Shown: positions 1-9,339, counted from the first letter of the stretch. The stretch is 64,000 nt of DNA from Pseudomonas eucalypticola (GCF_013374995.1 NZ_CP056030.1:3256501-3320500); one strand, 5' to 3'. Numbers and translations: made by a program. The notes: generated from the sequence alone by a model not told the origin.

Positions 1-1
1 C

Positions 2-1528
2 AACAGCTACGTGACTGAACTCAGCGGCCTGCAGCAATTGGCGTCGAGCAGCAGCAACGTCACCTACCTGCCCGCCCTGAGCCTGAACCCCAAGGCCTCG
101 GTGTGGTACCAGCCGTCCACTGGGCAGAACAGCATCAGCAACTCGGGCGTGAAGGCCGAGTACTACGCCAACACCAGCTTCTCCGGTGACCCGGCGCTGA
201 CCCGTGTCGAGCCGGGCGTGAACCTGAACTGGACCACCAGCACCAACGTCACCGACGCCGGTACCACCACGGTCTCGGGCTTCACCCCGACGGCGGGTGC
301 GTTCTCGGCCCGCTTCACCGCCACCATCAAGCCGACCGTCAGCGGCCCGCAGATCTTCAAGGTACGCGCCGACGGCCCGTACAAGCTGTGGGTCAACGAT
401 GAGCTGGTGCTGCAGAGCGATGGCGTGGCGTACTCCAGCGACGTGGTCAACGCCCTGGTGACCTCGGCAAAGACCTCGGCCCTCACCGCTGGCAAATCCT
501 ACAGCGTGAAGCTCGAGTACCAGCGCACCGCGGGCAACTTCACCCCGGCCCTGGGCGGCCTGGCGGGCGTGCAGATGAGCTGGTCCGCGCTCAAGCCGCC
601 GGCAGACCTGGCCAACTACGACGCTGTCGTGGTCGCCGTCGGTACCAACTATGAGAACGAAGGCGAAGGCTCGGACCACGGTTTCGACCTGCCCGACCAA
701 CAGGCTGACCTGATCACCGCGGTGGCCAAGGCCAACCCCAACACCATCGTGGTGATGCACGGTGGCGGCGTGTCCAACATGCAGCCGTGGGCCAACAAGG
801 TCGGCGCCAGCCTGCAAGCCTGGCTGCCAGGCCAGCAAGGTGGTCAGGCCCTGGCCGAGATCCTGTATGGCAAGGTCAACCCATCGGGCAAGCTGCCGGT
901 CACCATCGACAAGAAAATCGAGGACAACGCCAGCTATGCGTCCTACCCGGACCCAGCGCAATACCGCGGCACCAACGCGCTGACCGACATGACCTACAGC
1001 GAAGGCCTGTACCTGGGCTACCGCGCGTACGACAAGAACAACACCAAGCCGCTGTACCCGTTCGGCTTCGGTCTGTCGTACACCACTTTCGCCTACAGCG
1101 ACATGAAGCTATCGAGCAACGTGCTGACCCCGGGCGCCACCGTGAACGTCAAATTCACCGTGACCAACACCGGCAGCAAGGCTGGCTTCGAAACCGCGCA
1201 GTTGTACGTGCAGCCAGTGAACCCGGCGGTCGCCCGCCCGGAGAAAGAGCTCAAGGGTTTTACCAAGGTGTACCTCAAGCCTGGCCAGAGCAAGACCGTG
1301 AGCATCCCGCTGGACTCGCGTTCGCTGGCTTACTACGTGGACAACACCGACAGCTGGAACGTCGATGCTGGCAAGTACAAGATCCGCGTGGGCACCAGCT
1401 CCGCCGACCTGAGCCTGAGCCAGACCCTGACCACCCTGTACGCCGAGCAACTGACCACCCGCGACAGCAACCCGTTGCCCGCGCCACTGCAGAAAGCCGT
1501 GCAGGTGTCGGCTTCGCAGCGTTACTGA
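2..1528 (+). CDS. Beta-glucosidase, glycoside hydrolase family 3, C-terminal part (truncated by window edge)
   Basis: The reading frame is open to the left edge, so the N-terminal TIM-barrel domain and true start lie outside the window. What remains is the GH3 C-terminal alpha/beta domain split by an inserted PA14 domain (roughly residues 45-195 of the visible part: VKAEYYANTSFSG, then FKVRADGPYKLWVND). The C domain resumes with YDAVVVAVGTNYENEGEGSD and continues to SGKLPVTI. A fibronectin III-like domain closes the protein (AQLYVQPV, RPEKELKGF). The combination is typical of BglX-like periplasmic or secreted enzymes hydrolysing beta-glucosides. It converges on the tetR gene across a repeat-filled gap. 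Substrate specificity cannot be read from this fragment. Confidence 0.9.
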   Translation, partial: NSYVTELSGLQQLASSSSNVTYLPALSLNPKASVWYQPSTGQNSISNSGVKAEYYANTSFSGDPALTRVEPGVNLNWTTSTNVTDAGTTTVSGFTPTAGAFSARFTATIKPTVSGPQIFKVRADGPYKLWVNDELVLQSDGVAYSSDVVNALVTSAKTSALTAGKSYSVKLEYQRTAGNFTPALGGLAGVQMSWSALKPPADLANYDAVVVAVGTNYENEGEGSDHGFDLPDQQADLITAVAKANPNTIVVMHGGGVSNMQPWANKVGASLQAWLPGQQGGQALAEILYGKVNPSGKLPVTIDKKIEDNASYASYPDPAQYRGTNALTDMTYSEGLYLGYRAYDKNNTKPLYPFGFGLSYTTFAYSDMKLSSNVLTPGATVNVKFTVTNTGSKAGFETAQLYVQPVNPAVARPEKELKGFTKVYLKPGQSKTVSIPLDSRSLAYYVDNTDSWNVDAGKYKIRVGTSSADLSLSQTLTTLYAEQLTTRDSNPLPAPLQKAVQVSASQRY

Positions 1529-1559
1529 TCGCTGTTTGACCCCGCTTGTGGCTCATGGA

Positions 1560-2095
1560 TGAGCCTTTCTTGCTCGCCACTGGGGAATGCATCAGGGCTG
1601 CCAGGTGCAGGACTCTGGCTTCTGCGGCGCTCTCAAGATCGAGCGCCGTCCGCACGGCGCTTCCCGGGCAAGGGCTCGGCGCCCCCCCCCCCGCTCCCAC
1701 ATCTGTTTCGGGCCAGTTTTGTCTGGGCCATTACCTGGTCCGTTTTGTTTGTTCGCTGCAGATTTGTGGTGGTGCCAACAAGGCGGCCAAGGTGATCACC
1801 CAGGCTTGACTGGCCCGAAACAGATGTGGGACCGGGCTTGCCCGGGAAGCGCCGCGCGGGCGGCGCTCGATCTGAAGGGCTCCCAGGAAACCACGACATG
1901 CGCTTGGTGGCCCTAATGCGATTTCATGCCAGGATTTTCGGGTTTTCCTCGAAAGGCCAGGCTGAGGATTGCATCAGGGCTGCCAGGTGCAGGACTCTGG
2001 CTTCCGCGGCGCTTCCCGGGCAAGCCCGATCCCACATCTGTTTTGCGCCAGTTATGTCTGTAAGATCACCTCGACAGCCTTGTTTGTCTGGCGCA
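1560..2095. repeat. Mosaic of large palindromic repeat units
   Basis: This gene-free stretch between two convergent genes is built from units related to the 29.4-29.9 kb element. Units alternate in orientation. A right-arm copy near 1590-1770 has GCATCAGGGCTGCC, GCGCTTCCCGGGCAAG and CCCACATCTGTTTCGGGCC. A left-arm copy follows near 1800-1920 with GGCCCGAAACAGATGTGGGA and GGGCGGCGCTCGATCTGAAG. A second right-arm copy lies near 1970-2080. A C11 run at about 1681-1691 interrupts the first unit. Open frames here are repeat artefacts. Confidence 0.8.
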
Positions 2096-2124
2096 GTATC
2101 GATTGAAGCTTGAGGCTTTCAGCT

Positions 2125-2775
2125 TCAGCCCCCCACCGCCAAATCCTTCCCCAACCGCCGCAGGTACAAGTCGAAGACGTGCATCACGTCCACGCTTTCC
2201 CGGCCGCGCAGCCATTGGATCTGCAACCCGTCCATCACCGAGAAGATCTCCAGCGCCAGCGCGCTGATATCGACGTCGGCGCGTATGGCCCCCGCCTCCA
2301 CCAGCGACCCCAGGTGCGCCTGGGCGTGGCCGTGCACCACGTCGAACTTTTCCTGGTACCAGGGGAACGCCGGGTGCTTGTCCGAGAGGCTCTCGATGTT
2401 GATCATCAACGCCGCCTGGCACTCGCTGGCATCCTCCACGCTGAAGCCCATGCTCATGCGCAGGAAGCGCAGGAACCCGTCCAGCGTCGGTGACGTGTCC
2501 AGTTCGCCGAAACGCTCCACCACGCGCTGGTCGCGGCGGTCGAGCAAGGCGCGCAGCAATGCCACCTTGTTGGGAAAATGGTGCAGCAGCCCGACCGTGG
2601 TAATGCCGGCGATATCGGCCACGTCGCGCATCGACGCCGCCTGATAGCCATCCCTGGCGAACACTTGGGTGGCGGCGTCCAGCAAGGCCATGCGGCGCAT
2701 TTCGCCCTTCGGGGCGCGGCGACGCTTGGGTGCTGGCGGCTCGAGCGCCTCCTGGTGAGAATCCTTGACTGACAT
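2125..2775 (-). CDS. TetR/AcrR family transcriptional regulator
   Basis: A 216-residue repressor-type regulator. After a basic N-terminal tail (KRRRAPKG) comes the TetR helix-turn-helix, LDAATQVFARDGYQAASMRDVADIAG followed by GLLHHFPNKVALLRALLD, at about residues 30-78. The C-terminal ligand-binding half is divergent. It starts 9 bp after the stop of the MATE transporter gene on the same strand, so the two are almost certainly cotranscribed. The simplest inference is local control of that transporter, with an unknown ligand. The family assignment is certain from the HTH; the target is inferred from position only. Confidence 0.9.
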   Translation of the reverse strand: MSVKDSHQEALEPPAPKRRRAPKGEMRRMALLDAATQVFARDGYQAASMRDVADIAGITTVGLLHHFPNKVALLRALLDRRDQRVVERFGELDTSPTLDGFLRFLRMSMGFSVEDASECQAALMINIESLSDKHPAFPWYQEKFDVVHGHAQAHLGSLVEAGAIRADVDISALALEIFSVMDGLQIQWLRGRESVDVMHVFDLYLRRLGKDLAVGG

Positions 2776-2784
2776 AAAAACCCG

Positions 2785-4146
2785 TTACTGTGAAGAAACC
2801 CCAGCGGCCTTGGCCCGCTGGCGGAAAAATAGCCGTGCAGCGCCCACGGCGGTGGCAATCGCCAACAGCGCCACCAGTGCGTTGCCCAGCCACATGCCCA
2901 ACACCGCGCCACGTCCACCTTGCCAGTGCGCGCCCAGGTAAACGAATGGCAGCGACCCGAGGGTGCCGCGCAACCAGCCGAACGCCGGTACCCACCAGGC
3001 CCGGCCCATGGTCAGGAACATCGACTGGGCCAGGAAGTCCAGGCCGAACAGCAGCCACAGCCCGGCGCCTAGTTGGCAGAACAGCAGCAACAGCGCCCGC
3101 CCCTCGTCCAGCAGCTGGAAGTAGTCGGCGATGGCCGGCCCGGCCAGGTACAAACCGGCCCATAGCGCCACACCATAGAGGACCACCAGCTTGGCTGTAA
3201 AGCCGACTGCCTGGCGCGCGCGGTCGTCTCGGCCGGCGCCCAGGTTCTGGGCAATCACCGGCACCAGCGCGCTGGGCAAGGCGAAATACAAGCAGTAGCC
3301 CAGTTGCAGGAGGCGATCGACCACGGCCATGCCGGCCAGCACCGAGGTACCGAAGGCTGCCAGGGTCACCATCAGGTAGGTGATGCCCACCGGCATCGCC
3401 AGGTTGCCGAGCATGGCGGGCACCGCGATGGGCGCCAGGCGGCCAACGTGCAACCTCAGCCAGCGAACGTTGAGCCGCGCCGAGAGGCCGATATGGCGCC
3501 TGACCAACACCAGGCCCAGCCCAAGGGCTACCAGTGTGGACAGGCCGAACGCCAGCCCCGCGCCTTCCACCCCCCAGCCCAGCCCCAGAATGAACAGCGG
3601 ATCGGCGACCGCCAGGGTCGCCGCCCCGGCCACCAGCACACCCAGGGCCAGGCGCCCGTGCCCTTGGGCCCGCAGGATCTGCGCGCACATCTGCATGGCC
3701 GCCGCCGGCACGCTGGCCACCAGGGTTGTCCAGATATACAAGCGGGCGGTCGGGTAAGCTGCCGGGTCCGCACCCAGCAAGCGCCCCAGCGGCGCCATGG
3801 CCAGCAGCTCGACGCCGGCGATCAGCGCTGCCACGGCCATGGCCATCAGCAACAGGTGGCTGACCAGGCGCGCCAGCCGTCGGCTCATGTGGTGGCCGAT
3901 GCGTTCGGACAGCACCACCCCGGCCGCGATTACCAGCCCCGAGACGAATGCGGCGTTGACGAACAGCAAGGTCTTGGCCAGCCCCACGGCGGCCAGCAGG
4001 CGCTGGTCATGCAACTGCGCGACATAGACCAGCGTGAGGATATCGACCAGAAACACCGTCAGCAGGCTCAGGGCGCTGGCACTGGTCATGGCCAGCACGT
4101 GGCGGGCCAGCGAGCCTTGGGTGAAACGGGCGGTGGTGTCGCGCAT
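2785..4146 (-). CDS. MATE family multidrug/cation antiporter
   Basis: About 453 residues from the chosen ATG (MRDTTARFTQG). An upstream in-frame start would add 42 cysteine- and arginine-rich residues with no family resemblance, so I reject it. There are about twelve hydrophobic segments in two pseudo-symmetric halves, as in MATE exporters that use H+ or Na+ gradients to expel cationic compounds. Family-like segments include VYVAQLHDQRLLAAVGLAKTL in TM1 and IAVPAMLGNLAMPVGITYL in the second half. The tetR gene follows 9 bp downstream, and an MCP gene is divergent. Substrate unknown. Confidence 0.88.
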   Translation of the reverse strand: MRDTTARFTQGSLARHVLAMTSASALSLLTVFLVDILTLVYVAQLHDQRLLAAVGLAKTLLFVNAAFVSGLVIAAGVVLSERIGHHMSRRLARLVSHLLLMAMAVAALIAGVELLAMAPLGRLLGADPAAYPTARLYIWTTLVASVPAAAMQMCAQILRAQGHGRLALGVLVAGAATLAVADPLFILGLGWGVEGAGLAFGLSTLVALGLGLVLVRRHIGLSARLNVRWLRLHVGRLAPIAVPAMLGNLAMPVGITYLMVTLAAFGTSVLAGMAVVDRLLQLGYCLYFALPSALVPVIAQNLGAGRDDRARQAVGFTAKLVVLYGVALWAGLYLAGPAIADYFQLLDEGRALLLLFCQLGAGLWLLFGLDFLAQSMFLTMGRAWWVPAFGWLRGTLGSLPFVYLGAHWQGGRGAVLGMWLGNALVALLAIATAVGAARLFFRQRAKAAGVSSQ

Positions 4147-4354
4147 GGCGGGCTCGAAAGAACAAGGGCAGGCATTGCACCACTGTGAGCGCTGGCTGGC
4201 CAGCAGGATTTTCCGCAGGGCGCGAGCAACGTTGGCGCAGCCTGTACCCACGGGTATCGCTGCCCGCGACAAAATGCTCTAGCACGGGGCTCTCAAGCTT
4301 AACCGATTCAGGCCGAAGAGCTGATATCATTTTGACATCCATTAGGAGACCCCC

Positions 4355-5986
4355 ATGAACCTGAGACATCTCAACATTGCCCCACGGGCACTCCTGTGCT
4401 TCGGTTTCTTCGCCGTGCTGATTACCGCCCTGGGCCTGTTTTCGCTGCTGCAGTTCGCTGAACTGAAAAGTTCGCGCGCCACCTTGCAGGACGAAGTGCT
4501 GCCGGCGGTGCAGACCATTGGCCGGATCAAGAGCGACCTGCTGACCATCCGCCTGGGCAACACCAACCTGCGAACCGCCCTCAGCCCCCAGGCGGCCGAC
4601 CTGGCGCGCAACAGCATCACCCGTGGCCGCGACGACCTGCAGGCCGACGTGCGGCGGCTCAAGCCGCTGCTGATCGGTACCGATGCCCAGCAGGCCTATG
4701 GCAACCTGCTGGACGCCATGGGCAAGTACCTGGACGTGCACGCGCGTTTCCTCGATGCCCTGGCGCAGAAGCATGATGATGTGGCTACTGCCCTCAGCCA
4801 GCCCAACGGTGAGCAGACCCTGGCCGGTAACCAGTTCAGCAAGGACATCGATGAGGTGGCCCACCAGGCCGACCTGAAAATGGCCGAATCCGATGCGGTG
4901 GCCACCACTGCCTACAGCCAGGCGCGCAACGTCACCATCGCCGCCATCCTGGTCGCCCTGGCTGCCACGCTGATCATGGCGACGCTGTTCACCCGCAGCC
5001 TGGTCAGCCCGGTGGCCAAGGCCTTGAAGGTGGCGCAGCAGATCGCCGACAACGACCTCAGCCAGCCGATCGTGGTCGACGGCAAGGACGAACCGGGGCG
5101 CCTGCTCGGGGCGCTGGCGATCATGCAGGACAACCTGCGCAAAACCCTTAGCGACCTGGGCGGTTCGTCCAACCACCTGGCCTCCACGTCCGAGGAAATG
5201 GCTGCCCTGACCCAGGACGCGCTGCAGGGCATTCAGCGCCAGAACGACGAAATCAACCAGGCTGCCACCGCCATCAACCAGATGAGCGCGGCCGTGGAGG
5301 AAGTGGCCCGCAACGCCGCCCTGGCGTCGAGCGCCGCCCGCGAGTCCAGCGAGTCGGCCGAGAACGGCCGCCAGCGCGTGGACGAGACCCTGGAGGTGAT
5401 CAATGCCCTGCACGACTCGGTAGGTGCCACGGCGTCGGAAATCGATGGCCTGGCCTTGCAGCTCAAGGACATCAGCGGTGTGCTGGACGTGATTCGCGGG
5501 GTCGCCGAGCAGACCAACCTGCTGGCGTTGAACGCCGCCATCGAGGCGGCCCGTGCCGGTGACGCCGGCCGTGGTTTCGCGGTGGTGGCCGACGAAGTGC
5601 GCGCGCTGGCCCACCGCACTCAACAGTCGACGGCGGAAATCGAGCAGATGATCACCTCGATCCAGGGCGGTGCCAGCAAGGCGGTGACGTCCATGGGCCT
5701 GAGCAGCGAACGCGCCAAAGCCAGCCTGGTGGTCGCCCAGGGCGCCGGTGACGCCCTGAGGCAAATCACCGCGGCCATCGTGCAGATCAACGAGCGCAAC
5801 GTCAGCATTGCGTCGGCCACCGAAGAACAGGCCCAAGTAGCTCGCGAAGTGGACCGTAACCTGACCAGTATCCGCGACCTGTCCATCCAGACCTCCGCCG
5901 GTGCCGACCAGACGTCCTCCGCCAGCGGCGAGCTGTCGCGCCTGGCGGTGCAGTTGAATCAGGTGGTGTTGCAGTTCAAGGTCTGA
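4355..5986 (+). CDS. Methyl-accepting chemotaxis protein with four-helix-bundle sensor
   Basis: A 543-residue chemoreceptor preceded by a good ribosome site (AGGAG, 6 nt before ATG). TM1 spans about residues 11-32. A helical periplasmic region of about 160 residues without PAS/Cache features fits a 4HB_MCP domain. TM2 spans about 193-213, followed by HAMP (214-267) and the signalling domain. The conserved hairpin tip is at about 384-412 (EQTNLLALNAAIEAARAGDA). It signals to CheA/CheW at the membrane. There is no C-terminal CheR-binding pentapeptide; the protein ends LNQVVLQFKV. Ligand unknown. It is divergent from the MATE gene and not in a che operon. Confidence 0.95.
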   Translation: MNLRHLNIAPRALLCFGFFAVLITALGLFSLLQFAELKSSRATLQDEVLPAVQTIGRIKSDLLTIRLGNTNLRTALSPQAADLARNSITRGRDDLQADVRRLKPLLIGTDAQQAYGNLLDAMGKYLDVHARFLDALAQKHDDVATALSQPNGEQTLAGNQFSKDIDEVAHQADLKMAESDAVATTAYSQARNVTIAAILVALAATLIMATLFTRSLVSPVAKALKVAQQIADNDLSQPIVVDGKDEPGRLLGALAIMQDNLRKTLSDLGGSSNHLASTSEEMAALTQDALQGIQRQNDEINQAATAINQMSAAVEEVARNAALASSAARESSESAENGRQRVDETLEVINALHDSVGATASEIDGLALQLKDISGVLDVIRGVAEQTNLLALNAAIEAARAGDAGRGFAVVADEVRALAHRTQQSTAEIEQMITSIQGGASKAVTSMGLSSERAKASLVVAQGAGDALRQITAAIVQINERNVSIASATEEQAQVAREVDRNLTSIRDLSIQTSAGADQTSSASGELSRLAVQLNQVVLQFKV

Positions 5987-6015
5987 CCGCTGCGGCGTCC
6001 TTGTTCCCCACGAAA

Positions 6016-6048
6016 AAGCCCCCGGGCAGCCTGCGCTGCCCGGGGGCT
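6016..6048 (-). terminator. Rho-independent terminator of the acetolactate-synthase-like gene
   Basis: A 14-bp perfect stem (AGCCCCCGGGCAGC with GCTGCCCGGGGGCT) with a 4-nt loop lies between the convergent MCP and ALS-like genes. The T-run (TTTTT) follows the stem only on the minus strand, so it mainly serves the leftward gene, about 20 nt past its stop. Confidence 0.88.
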
Positions 6049-6067
6049 CATACGTGCATCCGAACCG

Positions 6068-7711
6068 TCAGACCAGCGCGCTGCGGCGCTTGAGCTCACT
6101 GTTGAGGATGAAGTCGTTTTCCGAGTAGTCGACCGGGCAGTCGATCACGTGAACACCCGGGGTCGACAGGCACTGCTCCAGCAGCGGCAGGAAGCCTTCG
6201 GCGCTTTCCACGCGGTGGCCCTTGGCACCGTAGGACTGGGCGTACATGACGAAGTCAGGGTTGCCGTAGTCCAGGCCGTAGTCGGTGAAGCCCATGTTCG
6301 ACTGTTTCCAGCGGATCATGCCGTAGCCGTCGTCACGCAGGATGATGACCGTCAGGTTCATCTTCAGGCGCACGGCGGTTTCCAGTTCCTGGCTGTTCAT
6401 CATGAAGCCACCGTCACCGCACACCGCGACCACCGGGCGGTCCGGGTACACCAGGTGCGCGGCCATGGCCGACGGCAGGCCGGCGCCCATGGTCGCCAGG
6501 GCGTTGTCCAGCAACACGGTGTTGGGCTTGTGGGCCTTGTAGTTGCGGGCGAACCAGATTTTGTAGATGCCGTTGTCCAGCGCCACGATGCCTTCGGCCG
6601 GCAGGGCGCGACGCACGTCGGCGACCATGCGCTGCGGGTAGATCGGGAAGCGGTTGTCGTCGGCGCCTTCGGCGATCTGCGCTTCGTTGGCCTCGCGGAT
6701 GGTCATCAGGCGGGTGAAGTCCCAGTGCGGTTGCGGCTCCAGGGCTTCGCCGATCTGCCAGATGGCGTTGGCGATGTCGCCGATCACTTCGATCTGCGGG
6801 AAGTACACCGGGTCGACTTCAGCGGAGCGGAAGTTGATGTGGATGACTTCGGTGCCGCCACGGACCATGAAGAACGGCGGCTTCTCGATCACGTCGTGAC
6901 CGATGTTGACGATCAGGTCGGCCGCTTCGACGGCGCGGTGCACGAAGTCACCGGCCGACAGCGCGGCGTTGCCCAGGAAGCGCGGGTGGCGCTCGTCGAC
7001 CACGCCCTTGCCCATCTGGGTGGTCACGAACGGTACGTTGGTCTTGTCGATCAGCTGGCGCAGTACCTTGGCGGTCATTTTGCGGTTGGCACCGGCACCG
7101 ATCACCAGGATCGGGCTGCGCGCGGCTTTGAGCTTGGCGACGGCGGCTTCGATGGCCTTGTTCTCAGCCAGCGGGCGACGGCTCAGGCTCGGGGTGATCG
7201 GCATGCTGTCGGTCTGCTCAGCAGCGATGTCTTCCGGCAGTTCCAGGTGCACGGCACCGGGCTTTTCTTCTTCAGCCAGGCGGAAGGCTTCACGCACGCG
7301 CGACGGAATGTTGTCGGCCGAGGCGAGCTGGTGGGTGTACTTGGTCAGCGGCTGCATCATGCCAACCACGTCGAGGATCTGGAAGCGGCCCTGCTTGGAC
7401 TTCTTGATCGGCTTCTGGCCGGTAATCATCAGCATCGGCATACCGCCCAGGTAGGCGTAGGCACCGGCGGTCACCAGGTTGGTGGCGCCAGGGCCCAGGG
7501 TGGACAAGCTGACGCCGGTCTTGCCGGTCAGGCGGCCGTAGGTGGCGGCCATGAAGCCGGCGGACTGTTCGTGGCGGGTCAGCACCAGCTCGATGGGCGA
7601 GCGGCGCAGCGACTCCAGCAGGTCCAGGTTTTCCTCGCCGGGAATACCAAACACATATTTGACGCCTTCGTTTTCCAGGCATTGAACGACGACATCTGCG
7701 GCCTTGGCCAT
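6068..7711 (-). CDS. Acetolactate synthase-like thiamine-diphosphate enzyme, large subunit
   Basis: A 547-residue ThDP enzyme with the three domains of the acetolactate synthase/acetohydroxyacid synthase family. The N-terminal PYR domain contains the proton-relay glutamate E48 (TRHEQSAGFMA). The central domain binds the nucleotide cofactor in family members. The C-terminal PP domain has the GDGGFMMNSQE...NDDGYG-type ThDP/Mg motif (here RDDGYGMIRW). It would condense two pyruvates to acetolactate. No regulatory small subunit (ilvN/ilvH) lies nearby, unlike the biosynthetic ilvBN/IH operons, so a catabolic AlsS-like role or another 2-oxoacid carboligase is possible. It stands alone with its own terminator. 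Confidence 0.88.
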   Translation of the reverse strand: MAKAADVVVQCLENEGVKYVFGIPGEENLDLLESLRRSPIELVLTRHEQSAGFMAATYGRLTGKTGVSLSTLGPGATNLVTAGAYAYLGGMPMLMITGQKPIKKSKQGRFQILDVVGMMQPLTKYTHQLASADNIPSRVREAFRLAEEEKPGAVHLELPEDIAAEQTDSMPITPSLSRRPLAENKAIEAAVAKLKAARSPILVIGAGANRKMTAKVLRQLIDKTNVPFVTTQMGKGVVDERHPRFLGNAALSAGDFVHRAVEAADLIVNIGHDVIEKPPFFMVRGGTEVIHINFRSAEVDPVYFPQIEVIGDIANAIWQIGEALEPQPHWDFTRLMTIREANEAQIAEGADDNRFPIYPQRMVADVRRALPAEGIVALDNGIYKIWFARNYKAHKPNTVLLDNALATMGAGLPSAMAAHLVYPDRPVVAVCGDGGFMMNSQELETAVRLKMNLTVIILRDDGYGMIRWKQSNMGFTDYGLDYGNPDFVMYAQSYGAKGHRVESAEGFLPLLEQCLSTPGVHVIDCPVDYSENDFILNSELKRRSALV

Positions 7712-8180
7712 TTTCCTTCCTCAAACTCGTGGCGCGCTCATATGCGCCCATTACCATGACTGATCAGGGGAACAAGCCCCGCTTTTTTCACGCCGACGGC
7801 GCTACCGTCGCATCGCCCCGGCCCACAGCGGCCAGTAAGGACGTGGACGAATGATTCGGCACAAAAGCCACTATTGCGAAACGTAACGGTTTCCAGCCCC
7901 TGAATGCAACGGCCCAGAGCGATTGTTGGCGGATAGCGAACACTTTTGCTAGCGATGGGCGCCAGGGCGCTGTTCCCGAGGGTCGCTCGGTTTCATGGGG
8001 TGGTGTGTTTCAGGTGAAAAGGCCGCGCTGTCAGACACAGCAACCGCCGAGGGGGTCCACGCCACGACGAAAGAGCTGGTACTCTCCGGTCTCACCCTGA
8101 CGGTGGCCGGCTACCTGCCGGGGCTGAAGCCTACTGCCCAGCCATGCTGGCAACAAGAACAAGATCGCCTGGAACCTGCA
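7712..8180. promoter_or_regulatory. Divergent intergenic region with a GAAAC/GTTTC dyad
   Basis: A 469-bp gap between divergent genes with no credible coding sequence. The only structured element I see is a dyad at 7878-7893 (GAAAC, six bases, GTTTC), about 170 bp upstream of the ALS-like gene. It resembles LacI-family operators in outline. No LacI gene is nearby, so the reading is weak. Alternative in-frame starts for the downstream membrane protein extend into this region but lack family-like sequence. Confidence 0.3.
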
Positions 8181-8639
8181 ATGGATGATGCACTGAAAGG
8201 AATGGCGGCTCGGCCGCTGGCGCTGCTGGCGCTGATGTCAGGTGCCGTGGTGGCCACCTGGCTGGCTGCCCATGGGCACGCGCAAATCACCACGAATTTC
8301 CTCGTGTACTGGCTGCCCCATGCGGTGATCCTCGGCCTGCTCTGGCTGTCTCGGGCGTCAAAAGTGCTGATGGCCGGGGTGGCCACGGCCTTGGCGCTTT
8401 ACCTGGCGTTGTACGGGGCGTGGGTGCTGTCCATGACCGAGCCGGGCGGGTTGATCTGGCTGGGTTACCTTTGCTCCTTCCCCGGCGCGTTCCTGGCAGC
8501 CGCCGTGGCGCGCTACATCGAGTGGACCGCCCGCCCCTGCGACCGGCCATGGCTGACGGGCTTTGTCTGTGTGGCGCTGGGCCTGACCCTGAACCAGGGG
8601 GCGGTGTGTTCGACAGTGATGGCGTGCCGGTTGGAGTGA
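8181..8639 (+). CDS. Small integral membrane protein of unknown function
   Basis: A 152-residue protein from the internal ATG at MDDALKGMAARPL, chosen because hydrophobicity begins there and the 62 upstream residues in frame look random. Four to five transmembrane segments are visible (ALLALMSGAVVATWLAA, FLVYWLPHAVILGLLWL, VLMAGVATALALYLALYGAWVL, LIWLGYLCSFPGAFLAAAVA, GFVCVALGLTLNQG). I recognise no family. It is followed by the tandem repeat array and faces the gene at 9340-9999. A poor ribosome site and possible alternative starts lower confidence in the exact N-terminus. Confidence 0.6.
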   Translation: MDDALKGMAARPLALLALMSGAVVATWLAAHGHAQITTNFLVYWLPHAVILGLLWLSRASKVLMAGVATALALYLALYGAWVLSMTEPGGLIWLGYLCSFPGAFLAAAVARYIEWTARPCDRPWLTGFVCVALGLTLNQGAVCSTVMACRLE

Positions 8640-8804
8640 GCCCACGGGCGCCGTGGGCAAAGCGCTTATCCGCGTGCCCGGCGCGCCGCCTCGACCAAAC
8701 CATCGAGCCAATCCTGATGCCCTTTGTTCATCGGGTTGGGCTGAGCCTTGGCCAACTCCAAGGCTGGAGTGCCTTTCTGGGTTTCCTGCCTGATGCACCG
8801 TGGC

Positions 8805-9280
8805 GCCTGCTTCCCGAGCTGGCGCCCGGTCCCACAGAGGATCACCGCGATAGTGCGGAACACCCTGTGGGACCGGGCGAAGCTCGGGAAGGCCGCGCCG
8901 CGGTAGGCCTGATACACCCCGGCGCCTGCTTCCCGAGCTGGCGCCCGGTCCCACAGAGGATCACCGCGATAGTGCGGAACACCCTGTGGGACCGGGCAAA
9001 GCTCGGGAAGGCCACGCCGCGGTAGGCCTGATACACCCCGGCGCCTGCATCCCGAGCTGGCGCCCGGTCCCACAGAGGATCACCGCGATAGTGCGGAACA
9101 CCCTGTGGGACCGGGCGAAGCTCGGGAAGGCCGCGCCGCGGTAGGCCTGATACACCCCGGCGCCTGCTTCCCGAGCTGGCGCCCGGTCCCACAGAGGATC
9201 ACCGCGATAGTGCGGAACACCCTGTGGGACCGGGCAAAGCTCGGGAAGGCCACGCCGCGGTGTACTTGATACACCACGGC
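8805..9280. repeat. Tandem array of a 119-bp palindromic (BIME-like) repeat, four copies
   Basis: The motif CTTCCCGAGCT recurs at exact 119-bp steps (ending at 8820, 8939, 9058 with one substitution, and 9177). Each unit has a left arm (CCCGAGCTGGCGCCCGG then TCCCACAG), a 27-nt spacer (AGGATCACCGCGATAGTG...), a right arm (CTGTGGGACCGGGC then AAGCTCGGG) and a 42-nt linker. Units are nearly identical; the last degrades after GCCACGCCGCGG. It fills the gap between convergent genes. Apparent reading frames here are repeats, not proteins. Confidence 0.95.
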
Positions 9281-9339
9281 GACCACTCAGGAATACCCGG
9301 TGGGGCCAGCCATGAAAAGCAGGACTGTCTACCTCGAGC

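Noticed and set aside
2066..3688. Long antisense open frame across the tetR and MATE genes
   Set aside because: Composition is Arg/Gly/Pro-rich with no domain; it is the usual third-position GC shadow of the real genes.
4007..5836. 609-codon frame opposite the chemoreceptor gene
   Set aside because: Low-complexity His/Gly/Gln/Arg composition; the plus-strand frame encodes a textbook MCP with a ribosome site.
6149..7759. 536-codon plus-strand frame opposite the acetolactate-synthase-like gene
   Set aside because: No family resemblance and no ribosome site; the minus-strand product has all ThDP-enzyme motifs.
8666..9192. Several short minus-strand proteins with repeated GPGASSGSRRRGVSGL-like sequence
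   Set aside because: They are translations of the 119-bp tandem repeat, and 119 is not a multiple of three.
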